A stretch of 64,000 nucleotides of DNA, from NCBI RefSeq assembly GCF_042852765.1, contig NZ_AP031414.1. One strand, written 5' to 3'. A program made the translations under genes and the position numbers. Shown here in pieces: positions 1 through 7,553 of the stretch. Within the stretch, counting starts at the first letter, position 1; every line of letters starts with the position of its first letter. Under the pieces are notes generated by a model. It saw only the letters and a program-made list of their open reading frames with translations. It did not search any database and was not told the origin of the DNA. This stretch comes from Schaedlerella glycyrrhizinilytica_A. Lineage in GTDB: Bacteria; Bacillota; Clostridia; Lachnospirales; Lachnospiraceae.

Positions 1-240
1 CATGTGGAATCGCTGATCCAGGGGACACTTCGCACCGAAGTGATCTCACTGGATAAATTTCCGCGGCGCGGCGAATATTCGATGCGTCTGCAGATCGAGA
101 CATTATTCTTGGATGAGAAGACCTGTAAGATAACCGTGCGGGATGTGGGATTCGGAGAGTTTTTCCTTGCAACGGATTTTCAGGAGGAGAAGATTATACA
201 TTTAGGAGGCAACGATGGGAAGTTTGGTTCTTTGTCATGA
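1..240 (+). CDS. 3' end of an unrecognised protein (possibly DUF5716 type), partial
   Basis: The reading frame is open from the first base of the window and stops with TGA at 238-240, so only the last 79 or so codons are visible and the true start lies upstream. The visible part includes the stretch KITVRDVGFGEFF, which resembles the end of the DUF5716 / Hsp70-associated proteins of Lachnospiraceae; this match is from memory and weak. The last 26 bases overlap the start of the next gene, so the two are almost certainly translated as a coupled pair. No function can be assigned from this fragment. Confidence 0.6.
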   Translation, partial: HVESLIQGTLRTEVISLDKFPRRGEYSMRLQIETLFLDEKTCKITVRDVGFGEFFLATDFQEEKIIHLGGNDGKFGSLS

Positions 241-982
241 CAAACATGCGGCGCATCCCTACGAGATCACAAGGATCCACTGCAAGATCTTTACGATAGA
301 AGAATTATGTTATTATCTGTGCAACAATCTCTATCTGATCGATTATACGATCATGAATGAGCAGCTCTGCGCATGGCTCGATGAAGAGCTGGGGATGCAC
401 GATCTGGCGGGAATGCTCCGGGATGTGATCCGGATGCACGGAACAGTGGAGAAATTCGTTCTGACGATCTTAAAATATTCGAAGATCTATCGTGATCCGG
501 AGATGATCCGGATCCAGAACGTATTGGAACGTCTGAAAAACCAGAAAGACATTGAGCGGCAGAAATATAAGGCGGACAATCTTCTTGAGAGCGGCGAGAT
601 CGAGGAAGCGATCCTTGTCTATCAGGCGATCTTAAATCAGGAAAAAGACGAGACGGTGGATGCAAAATTTTACGGACGGATCTATGCCGGGCTCGGCGCT
701 GCATACGGCAAGCAGTTCTTGTATCAGGAATCGGCAAAGATGTATGACCGGGCGTATCAGATCTGCGAGGACCGCGCGCTGTTAAAGCCGTATCTCTATG
801 CTTCCTATAAATATATGTCGTTGGAGGAATATCATATCCTGTTGACGAAACATGACGAGTATGTGGAGATCAATGCACAGATGCGTCAGGAAATGGAAGA
901 CATCAAAGAGAATCTGCAACTGGAATTGAATGATGTGATGCTGGAGAAATGGAAACGTCAGTACCGCCGAAGCCATATTTAG
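215..982 (+). CDS. TPR-like repeat protein of unknown function
   Basis: A 255-residue soluble protein with no signal peptide or membrane segment. From about residue 125 to 200 the pattern is that of two helical TPR-type repeats: alternating small and aromatic residues, with motifs such as ESGEIEEAILVYQAIL and YQESAKMYDRAYQI, followed by a charged helix to the C-terminus. TPR domains are protein-binding scaffolds, so a role as adaptor for the product of the preceding overlapping gene is plausible but inferred. The N-terminal 120 residues are mostly helical and not recognised. The start at 215 overlaps the upstream gene by 26 bases. No enzymatic motif is visible. Confidence 0.75.
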   Translation: MGSLVLCHDKHAAHPYEITRIHCKIFTIEELCYYLCNNLYLIDYTIMNEQLCAWLDEELGMHDLAGMLRDVIRMHGTVEKFVLTILKYSKIYRDPEMIRIQNVLERLKNQKDIERQKYKADNLLESGEIEEAILVYQAILNQEKDETVDAKFYGRIYAGLGAAYGKQFLYQESAKMYDRAYQICEDRALLKPYLYASYKYMSLEEYHILLTKHDEYVEINAQMRQEMEDIKENLQLELNDVMLEKWKRQYRRSHI

Positions 983-1033
983 CAGGCGGTGGACGTTTTA
1001 TCGGTGAAGAAGTGCGAGATTATTATCTGCGAG

Positions 1034-1062
1034 TTGACATCAGCCATAATGTGTGTTATTAT
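1034..1062 (+). promoter_or_regulatory. Sigma-A type promoter of the amino-acid ABC importer
   Basis: TTGACA at 1034-1039 and TATTAT at 1057-1062 are separated by exactly 17 bases, about 75 bases before the importer start codon. Confidence 0.75.
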
Positions 1063-1136
1063 ATCCAAGTAATTTAGCGTGGTAAAGTGGTCAATTAGTA
1101 AAAGAATGACGTGCCACGGCAGGGAGGAGAATGACG

Positions 1137-2015
1137 ATGAAAAAGAAAATGGCATTGCTGCTTGCGGCGGCACTTACGATGACAACAATTTTGACCGGAT
1201 GCGGCGGAGGAAACGAGGAGAACGCAGATAAGCAATCCGATGTGACTGCGGAAGATGCGAAAGAGGAAAACGCATCGGGGGATTCGGTTTCCGAGGGCGG
1301 AACCGTCTTTACCGTTGGATTTGATGCGGAATATCCGCCATACGGTTATATGGATGAAAACGGAGAATATACCGGATTTGACTTGGAGCTTGCACAGGCA
1401 GTCTGTGATCTGGAGGGCTGGGAACTGGTGAAAAAACCGATCAACTGGGATTCCAAAGACATGGAACTGAATTCCGGATCCATCGACTGTATCTGGAATG
1501 GATTTACGATGAACGGGCGCGAAGATGATTATACATTTTCCGATTCCTATGTGGATAACAGCCAGGTGATCGTCGTTGCGGAAGACTCCGGAATCGATAC
1601 GCTAGATGCACTGGCAGGAAAGGTTGTCGGCGTACAGGCGGCGTCGGCGGCGCTGGAACTTTTGCAGAGTGAAGAGGAGGGCGGTCAGAAAGCGTTGGCG
1701 GATACATTCGGATCGCTGAATGAATTTGCTGATTACAATACCGCATTTACCGAGCTGCAGGCAGGAGCGCTGGATGCGCTTGCGATCGACATCGGCGTGG
1801 CAAAATACCAGATCAAATCCAGAGGAGACGGATACAAGATCGTGGATGAGACACTCAATACGGAACAATATGCAGTCGCATTTAAAAAGGGAAATCAGGA
1901 ACTTTGCGATAAGATCAATGCGGATCTGCAGAAACTGACAGATGACGGTACGGTTGCCGAATTGGCAGAGAAATATGAGATTGCCGATATGGTCACACTG
2001 AAACCGGCAGAATAA
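1137..2015 (+). CDS. Amino-acid ABC transporter substrate-binding lipoprotein
   Basis: Captures an amino acid (polar or cystine/glutamine class) outside the membrane for the importer encoded by the next two genes. The N-terminus is a lipoprotein signal ending in the lipobox LTGC with Cys22, followed by a Gly/Asp/Glu-rich tether of about 35 residues. The family 3 solute-binding fold starts at about residue 55 with VGFDAEYPPYGYMDENGEYTGFD, the usual opening of the His/Glu/cystine binding proteins. The ATG at 1137 is chosen over 1131 because the GGAGG at 1123-1127 is 9 bases from 1137 but only 3 from 1131. The exact amino acid cannot be read from sequence. Confidence 0.93.
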   Translation: MKKKMALLLAAALTMTTILTGCGGGNEENADKQSDVTAEDAKEENASGDSVSEGGTVFTVGFDAEYPPYGYMDENGEYTGFDLELAQAVCDLEGWELVKKPINWDSKDMELNSGSIDCIWNGFTMNGREDDYTFSDSYVDNSQVIVVAEDSGIDTLDALAGKVVGVQAASAALELLQSEEEGGQKALADTFGSLNEFADYNTAFTELQAGALDALAIDIGVAKYQIKSRGDGYKIVDETLNTEQYAVAFKKGNQELCDKINADLQKLTDDGTVAELAEKYEIADMVTLKPAE

Positions 2016-2037
2016 ACACAAGAGACAAGAACAAGTA

Positions 2038-2062
2038 CCCCTCGGAAACAGATTTCGGGGGG
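2038..2062 (+). other. Intercistronic hairpin between binding protein and permease genes
   Basis: CCCCTCG at 2038-2044 can pair with CGGGGGG at 2056-2062. No U-run follows, so it is more likely an mRNA-stabilising or attenuating hairpin that keeps the binding-protein message in excess than a full terminator. Confidence 0.45.
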
Positions 2063-2091
2063 CACGCTTGTGTATGGAGGGAGCAGGATAA

Positions 2092-2739
2092 ATGAGTTTT
2101 GAAGTAATGCTGAGACAACTGACAGTCGGATTCGGACAGACTTGTCTGATTTTCTTTCTGACGTTGATTTTTTCGTTGCCTTTGGGGATGGTCGTATACT
2201 TCGGCAGGGTGTGCCGGATCAAGCCGGTCAGCTGGCTTGTGAAAATCTACATATCGATCATGCGCGGAACGCCGCTGATGCTGCAGCTCCTCGTATGGTA
2301 TTTTGGTCCGTATTATTTGTGGGGGATGAATATCGGCGGATATAAACTGACTGCGATCCTTCTGGGATGTTCGTTAAACTATGCGGCATATTTTGCGGAA
2401 ATCTACCGCTCCGGAATCGAATCCATTCCGAAAGGGCAGTATGAGGCGGCGGCGCTTCTGGGCTATTCAAAAGGTCAGACTTTTTTTAAGATCGTCCTGC
2501 CGCAGGTCGTGAAGATCGTGCTTCCATCCGTGACAAATGAGGTGATCACGCTCGTAAAAGATACGTCGCTTGTATATTCTCTTTCTTACATTGAAATGTT
2601 TGCGGTGGCGAAACAGATCGCGGCATCCCAGACGACGGTCGTTCCGTTTTTCATCGCCGGCGTATTTTACTACATTTTCAATTATGCAGTGGCATGGGGA
2701 ATGGAGTTGTTGGAAAAGAAACTGGATTATTATCGATAG
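2092..2739 (+). CDS. Amino-acid ABC transporter permease
   Basis: Membrane subunit of the polar amino-acid importer, 215 residues with about five hydrophobic segments, the usual size for the HisM/GlnP family. The EAA loop that contacts the ATPase is visible at roughly residues 117-140 (GQYEAAALLGYSKGQTFFKI). The motif MRGTPLMLQL near residue 58 is characteristic of the family. It lies between the binding protein and the ATPase gene, 76 and 12 bases away, so all three form one transcription unit from the promoter at 1034. Confidence 0.95.
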   Translation: MSFEVMLRQLTVGFGQTCLIFFLTLIFSLPLGMVVYFGRVCRIKPVSWLVKIYISIMRGTPLMLQLLVWYFGPYYLWGMNIGGYKLTAILLGCSLNYAAYFAEIYRSGIESIPKGQYEAAALLGYSKGQTFFKIVLPQVVKIVLPSVTNEVITLVKDTSLVYSLSYIEMFAVAKQIAASQTTVVPFFIAGVFYYIFNYAVAWGMELLEKKLDYYR

Positions 2740-2751
2740 GAGGCGGATGGG

Positions 2752-3510
2752 ATGAGTCTGTTGGAAATGAATCATATCAGAAAATCGTTTGACGGGGTGG
2801 AAGTGATCAAAGACATTTCTCTTTCCGTGGAAAAAGGAGAGATCCTGGCGATCATCGGTCCGTCCGGTTCCGGGAAATCGACGCTGCTTCGGTGCGCGAC
2901 GATGCTTGAGACGATCGGAGGAGGCGAGATCCGGTATCTCGGGAAAAGGGCGGCGTGGATGGAAGACGGGAAGCCGGTCTTTCCGAAAAAGCAGGAACTG
3001 CGGGAGATCCAGTCCTGTTTCGGGCTTGTATTCCAGAACTTCAATCTGTTTCCACATTTTTCGGTGATGAAAAATATTACGGATGCGCCGATCAAAGTGC
3101 AGAAGAGAAAGAAAGAAGAAGTGTATGCGGAGGCGAAAGTGCTGCTTGAAAAAATGGGACTTTCCGACCGTGCGGACGCTTATCCGTATCAGCTCTCCGG
3201 CGGGCAGCAGCAGAGAGTGTCGATTGCCCGTGCGCTTGCGATGAAACCGCAGATGCTCTTTTTTGACGAGCCGACGTCCGCATTGGATCCGGAACTGACC
3301 GGCGAGATTTTAAAAGTGATCAAAAATCTGGCGGCGGAGCATATGACGATGGTGATCGTGACGCATGAGATGAATTTTGCGAAAAATGTAGCGGATAAGA
3401 TCATTTTCATGGATAAAGGTGTGATCGCGGAACAGGGAACGCCAAAGGAAGTGTTCTCTTCGGGAAATGCCCGGATGAAAGAGTTCCTCGGTAAGCTGGA
3501 AAATGATTAA
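2752..3510 (+). CDS. Amino-acid ABC transporter ATP-binding protein
   Basis: Energises the importer by ATP hydrolysis at the inner membrane face. The 252-residue protein has a complete nucleotide-binding domain: Walker A GPSGSGKST at 36-44, Q-loop near 95, signature LSGGQQQR at 148-155, Walker B MLFFDEP at 168-174 and the switch His in VTHEM. There is a short insertion after the first strand region (about residues 63-85), which is common in this subfamily. It is the last gene of the three-gene importer operon. Confidence 0.96.
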   Translation: MSLLEMNHIRKSFDGVEVIKDISLSVEKGEILAIIGPSGSGKSTLLRCATMLETIGGGEIRYLGKRAAWMEDGKPVFPKKQELREIQSCFGLVFQNFNLFPHFSVMKNITDAPIKVQKRKKEEVYAEAKVLLEKMGLSDRADAYPYQLSGGQQQRVSIARALAMKPQMLFFDEPTSALDPELTGEILKVIKNLAAEHMTMVIVTHEMNFAKNVADKIIFMDKGVIAEQGTPKEVFSSGNARMKEFLGKLEND

Positions 3511-3584
3511 AATAATAAATAAGTATAGAATTATAAGAGATACTAATACATATGCGTCGAAATAAATAATGAGTGACAGTGCAT

Positions 3585-3623
3585 ACAAGGCAGTTGGCAA
3601 TATTGATTTTCCAACTGCCTTGT
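3585..3623 (+). other. 13-bp perfect inverted repeat overlapping the purC promoter
   Basis: ACAAGGCAGTTGG at 3585-3597 is the exact reverse complement of CCAACTGCCTTGT at 3611-3623, with a 13-base loop. It follows the importer operon and could end its transcript, but the bases after it (ATTATAATC) are a poor U-run. Its loop holds a TTGATT -35 and its right arm is the spacer of the purC promoter, so it may act as an operator. Confidence 0.7.
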
Positions 3624-3631
3624 ATTATAAT
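3603..3631 (+). promoter_or_regulatory. Putative promoter of purC-purB
   Basis: TTGATT at 3603-3608 and a perfect TATAAT at 3626-3631 are 17 bases apart. The predicted transcript has a leader of about 140 bases before purC. Confidence 0.6.
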
Positions 3632-3777
3632 CATCGTGCGGATATTCTTTGAACAGCGTCGGCGCACAGTGGTGTGATCGTTTCTGATGCATTGACGCGA
3701 AAAGATCCTCTTGTCCGGCAAAGGACAGAAGTAAAAAAGAAATCGGAAAAGAAAAAGAAAAGGACAGGTGTAAACGT

Positions 3778-4485
3778 ATGAAAAAATTGGAACAGCTTTA
3801 CGAAGGAAAAGCGAAAAAGGTTTTTGCAACGGAAGACCCGGATATCGTGATTGTAGATTATAAAGATGATGCGACAGCATTTAACGGAGAGAAGAAAGGA
3901 ACAATCGTAGGAAAAGGTGTGATCAATAACCGCATGACTAACTATGTGTTCCAGGTATTGGAAAAAGAGGGCGTTCCGACTCATTTCGTAGAAGAACTGA
4001 GCGATCGTGAAACCGCGGTAAAGAAAGTGGAGATCGTACCGCTGGAAGTGATCGTGCGTAATGTGGCAGCAGGAAGTTTTTCTAAAAGACTCGGGATCGA
4101 AGAGGGAAGAAAGCTTCTGGCTCCGACTCTGGAATTCAGCTACAAAGACGACGATCTCGGAGACCCGATGATCAACGACTATTTTGCGATCGCGATCGGA
4201 GCGGCTACAAGAGAAGAGATCGACAAGATTACGGAATACACCTTTAAAGTAAATGATGTGTTGAAGAAATTTTTTGACGAGGCGGGAATCGACCTGATCG
4301 ACTTTAAGATCGAGTTCGGACGTTACCACGGAGAAATCATTCTTGCAGATGAGATTTCACCGGATACCTGCCGCCTGTGGGATAAAGAGACACACGAGAA
4401 ATTGGATAAAGACCGTTTCCGCCGGGATATGGGCAATGTGGAAGACGCTTATCAGGAAGTGTTTAAACGAATCGGGATCCGATAG
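3778..4485 (+). CDS. purC: Phosphoribosylaminoimidazole-succinocarboxamide synthase
   Basis: ATP-dependent joining of CAIR and aspartate to give SAICAR, a late step of de novo purine synthesis in the cytoplasm. The 235-residue length is normal for bacterial PurC. Family hallmarks are visible: YEGKAKKVF near the N-terminus, a nucleotide-binding stretch around DDATAFNGEKKG, VEIVPLEVIVRNVAAGS near residue 85, and LIDFKIEFG with DEISPDTCRLWD near the C-terminus. It is followed 45 bases later by purB, which acts on its product, so the two form an operon. No purine riboswitch is visible in the leader. Confidence 0.97.
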   Translation: MKKLEQLYEGKAKKVFATEDPDIVIVDYKDDATAFNGEKKGTIVGKGVINNRMTNYVFQVLEKEGVPTHFVEELSDRETAVKKVEIVPLEVIVRNVAAGSFSKRLGIEEGRKLLAPTLEFSYKDDDLGDPMINDYFAIAIGAATREEIDKITEYTFKVNDVLKKFFDEAGIDLIDFKIEFGRYHGEIILADEISPDTCRLWDKETHEKLDKDRFRRDMGNVEDAYQEVFKRIGIR

Positions 4486-4530
4486 GAAATTCGGAAAAAA
4501 TCCAGGAAGAAAAACAGGAGAAACAATTTT

Positions 4531-5964
4531 ATGAGTACAGACCGTTATGTAAGTCCGCTCTCAGAGCGTTATGCGAGCAAGGAAATGCAGTATATTTTCT
4601 CGCCGGATAAGAAATTTAAGACATGGAGAAAGCTGTGGATCGCGCTGGCAGAGACCGAGAAAGAGTTGGGACTCAATATTACAGACGAGCAGATTGAAGA
4701 GTTAAAGGCACATGCGGAGGATATCAACTACGATGTGGCGAAAGAACGTGAAAAAGTCGTGCGCCATGACGTTATGTCCCATGTATATGCTTATGGCGTA
4801 CAGTGTCCGAAAGCAAAAGGGATCATCCATCTCGGAGCGACGTCCTGTTATGTGGGGGACAATACCGATGTGATCGTGATGGCAGAAGCATTGAAATTGG
4901 TTCGCAAGAAACTGATCAATGTGATCGCGGAACTGACAAAATTTGCCGATACCTATAAAGAACAGCCGACATTGGCATTTACGCATTTTCAGCCGGCACA
5001 GCCGACAACTGTCGGAAAACGTGCCACACTGTGGATGCAGGAATTTGAGATGGATCTGGAAGATCTGGAATATGTGCTTGGAAGTCTGAAACTGCTTGGA
5101 TCCAAAGGAACAACAGGAACACAGGCAAGTTTCCTGGAATTATTCGACGGAGATCAGGAGACGATCGATAAGATCGATCCGATGATCGCAGAAAAGATGG
5201 GATTCAAAGCATGTTATCCGGTGTCCGGACAGACGTATTCGAGAAAGGTAGATACCCGTGTGCTGAACGTACTTGCCGGGATCGCGGCGAGCGCGCATAA
5301 GTTCTCCAATGACATCCGTCTGCTGCAGCATTTAAAAGAGATCGAGGAGCCGTTTGAGAAGAGTCAGATCGGATCTTCTGCGATGGCATATAAGAGAAAT
5401 CCGATGCGGAGCGAGCGGATCGCTTCCCTGTCCCGTTATGTGATGATCGATGCGCTGAATCCGGCGATCACGTCGGCAACACAGTGGTTCGAGCGTACAT
5501 TGGATGATTCCGCCAACAAGCGTTTGAGCGTTCCGGAGGGATTCCTTGCGATCGACGGTATTTTAGACCTCTGTCTGAACGTAGTGGACGGTCTGGTCGT
5601 ATATCCGAAAGTCATCGAAAAACGTCTGATGTCCGAACTGCCGTTTATGGCGACGGAGAATATTATGATGGATGCCGTGAAAGCCGGCGGAGACCGTCAG
5701 GAACTGCATGAGCGAATCCGGGAACTCTCTATGGAAGCAGGAAGAAATGTAAAAGAGAAAGGTCTCGACAACAATCTTCTGGAACTGATCGCGGAAGATC
5801 CGGCATTCAACCTGACTTTGGAAGATCTGAAAAAGACAATGGATCCGTCCCGCTATGTAGGGCGTGCGGCAGTGCAGGTAGACGCATATCTGAACAATGT
5901 GATCCGTCCGCTGCTTGAAAAGAATAAAGAATTACTTGGTGTGAAAGCGGAAATCAACGTCTGA
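4531..5964 (+). CDS. purB: Adenylosuccinate lyase
   Basis: Cleaves fumarate from SAICAR and from adenylosuccinate, so it acts twice in purine synthesis. The protein has 477 residues and is of the longer clostridial type. The fumarase/aspartase superfamily signature is at about residues 282-296 (GSSAMAYKRNPMRSE), and THFQPAQPTT near residue 152 supplies active-site residues. It lies directly behind purC and is followed by a strong terminator at 5991, which closes the unit. Confidence 0.97.
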   Translation: MSTDRYVSPLSERYASKEMQYIFSPDKKFKTWRKLWIALAETEKELGLNITDEQIEELKAHAEDINYDVAKEREKVVRHDVMSHVYAYGVQCPKAKGIIHLGATSCYVGDNTDVIVMAEALKLVRKKLINVIAELTKFADTYKEQPTLAFTHFQPAQPTTVGKRATLWMQEFEMDLEDLEYVLGSLKLLGSKGTTGTQASFLELFDGDQETIDKIDPMIAEKMGFKACYPVSGQTYSRKVDTRVLNVLAGIAASAHKFSNDIRLLQHLKEIEEPFEKSQIGSSAMAYKRNPMRSERIASLSRYVMIDALNPAITSATQWFERTLDDSANKRLSVPEGFLAIDGILDLCLNVVDGLVVYPKVIEKRLMSELPFMATENIMMDAVKAGGDRQELHERIRELSMEAGRNVKEKGLDNNLLELIAEDPAFNLTLEDLKKTMDPSRYVGRAAVQVDAYLNNVIRPLLEKNKELLGVKAEINV

Positions 5965-5990
5965 TCTCCATGCTTTTATCCGGGAAATGC

Positions 5991-6031
5991 AAAGGAATGT
6001 TGCATCTGATTGCGGCGTTCCTTTTTCTTTT
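5991..6031 (+). terminator. Terminator after purB
   Basis: AAAGGAATG at 5991-5999 pairs with CGTTCCTTT at 6016-6024, followed by a T-rich tail to 6031. Confidence 0.75.
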
Positions 6032-6083
6032 GTACAATCCTAGCTGAATTATACAAAAGAGAAGACCCGGAGGATAAAGAGGG

Positions 6084-7400
6084 ATGGAAGAATGTGTGAA
6101 ACTGGAGTACGCCGAGACTGCGGTGCCGGTGAAAAGAAGAAAAATAAAAGGGATATTGCCGTTGCTGTTTGCGGGAAGTCTGGTGATCGTGGCGGCGGAT
6201 CAGGGGATGAACGCTTTGAGAAAGCCTGACTTGTTTCGAAGAGAGCATACGGTAGCCGAAGAGAAAGTGAAAGCGTATAGAACGTCAAAACATCTGGTCG
6301 ATATGGAAGAGCCGGTCGGGAAGTGTGTGAGTCTGTCAGAAACATCAACGGTAAAAATACCAATGGAAGTTTCGGAAGATTCCGAAGCCGCATTTTTGTT
6401 GGAGACAAGTATCGATTGGGATTCTTTCCCGACAGGAGAGACAGGCGGGATGTCCGGTCCGGACGAGGCCGGAGAAGATACAAAGACAGAGGAGGCCATT
6501 GTCGTTCCGGATCCGCTGATACCGGACAAAATTCCGACGGGAACAGAGAATCTGCCGACAACGGATATTCCGTTGACCGATCATCCGACCGTGGATCCGC
6601 CGCTGACCGACAATCCGGCAGTGGACCGTCCGACGACAGATGACCCGGCAGCGGATCGCCCGACAGCAGACGAAAATGACGGTTCCATATCCGGAGACAC
6701 AGAGGAAGATACGGATCTGGGAGAAGGCGGAAGTTCCGATTCCGGTGTTCAAGATGGAAATACAGACGGAGATGCTTCGGAAACACCGGGCGACGGAACA
6801 GCGGATGGAGATACAGCAGATGGAGATACAGCGGATGGCGGTGAAGAGAATCCTGCTGTTCCCGCGTCGCCATGGGTCGTGGATGAAAGCGGTATGTTAT
6901 GCAAGATCACTCCGGAATTGCTGGAAATCGACGATGGCGTTTTATATCTTCCGGAGGGGATTTTTACAGGAATACGGAAAGATGCGTTTTCCGGTCTTTC
7001 CGGAGGTGTTTACGAGATCGTGCTCCCATCCGCATTGACCGTGATCGAGAAAGGCGCATTGGCAAAACTGACAGATCTGGAATGGATCGAGGCAGGAGGA
7101 AGTCCGGTATTTGCAAGTGAAGACGGCGTGTTGTTTGACGCGGAAATGAAAGAAATCCTTGCATTTCCAAGTGGGAAGACTGGCGCATATATTGTGCCGC
7201 CTACGGTGGAGCGCATTGCCGCAGGCGCGTTTGAGAACAGCAGATTGGAACGGCTGGATCTTTGGGAGTGCAAAATGGTGGAGATGGATCCGGGAATGTT
7301 CGGGGCAGGAGACGGAAACGGAATGACGATCGCGGTTCCGGGAGGCAGCCTGGCACATTATGAACCGATTTTTGCCGGATGCGGCATCCAGCTGATCTAA
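6084..7400 (+). CDS. Membrane-anchored leucine-rich-repeat surface protein with acidic repeat linker
   Basis: A 438-residue protein that appears to be held in the membrane by one N-terminal helix (about residues 23-39) preceded by the positive cluster KRRKIK, giving an outside-facing C-terminus. Residues 156-196 are a tandem array built on TD-P and D-RPT units, and residues 229-252 repeat DGDTA. Both are low-complexity acidic spacers. From about residue 278 the pattern matches BspA-type leucine-rich repeats (LRR_5), with units such as IRKDAFSGL and IEKGALAKL. Such proteins often mediate surface contacts; the ligand is unknown. An 8-bp inverted repeat (CTTTTGTA at 6027, TACAAAAG at 6052) lies upstream. 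Confidence 0.8.
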   Translation: MEECVKLEYAETAVPVKRRKIKGILPLLFAGSLVIVAADQGMNALRKPDLFRREHTVAEEKVKAYRTSKHLVDMEEPVGKCVSLSETSTVKIPMEVSEDSEAAFLLETSIDWDSFPTGETGGMSGPDEAGEDTKTEEAIVVPDPLIPDKIPTGTENLPTTDIPLTDHPTVDPPLTDNPAVDRPTTDDPAADRPTADENDGSISGDTEEDTDLGEGGSSDSGVQDGNTDGDASETPGDGTADGDTADGDTADGGEENPAVPASPWVVDESGMLCKITPELLEIDDGVLYLPEGIFTGIRKDAFSGLSGGVYEIVLPSALTVIEKGALAKLTDLEWIEAGGSPVFASEDGVLFDAEMKEILAFPSGKTGAYIVPPTVERIAAGAFENSRLERLDLWECKMVEMDPGMFGAGDGNGMTIAVPGGSLAHYEPIFAGCGIQLI

Positions 7401-7475
7401 GCCGACCGGTCGGAACTGCAAAGACTGTAAAGCTGACCGAATCAAGAAGGATCGGGTCCTGGCTGTAATTGTTTG

Positions 7476-7504
7476 TTGAACATTTTTACGAGTTGGTCTA
7501 TAAT
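7476..7504 (+). promoter_or_regulatory. Promoter of gltX
   Basis: TTGAAC at 7476-7481 and a perfect TATAAT at 7499-7504 are spaced by 17 bases, about 50 bases before the gltX start. Confidence 0.75.
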
Positions 7505-7553
7505 AAAAGGGCATTTGAAAGAATGAGAAGAAATAGAATTGGAGACGAATAAG

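Noticed and set aside
2038..2062. A transcription terminator between binding protein and permease genes
   Set aside because: The hairpin has no U-run and the three importer genes clearly belong together.
6560..6840. CRISPR-like short repeats
   Set aside because: They lie in frame within the acidic linker of the LRR protein and are coding repeats, without regular spacers.
6049..6873. A 274-codon minus-strand frame opposite the LRR gene
   Set aside because: Pro/Arg/Ser-rich product of the acidic repeats read in reverse; no start site.
7539..7553. TTG start for gltX
   Set aside because: The codon is part of the ribosome site and the family start is the ATG at 7554.
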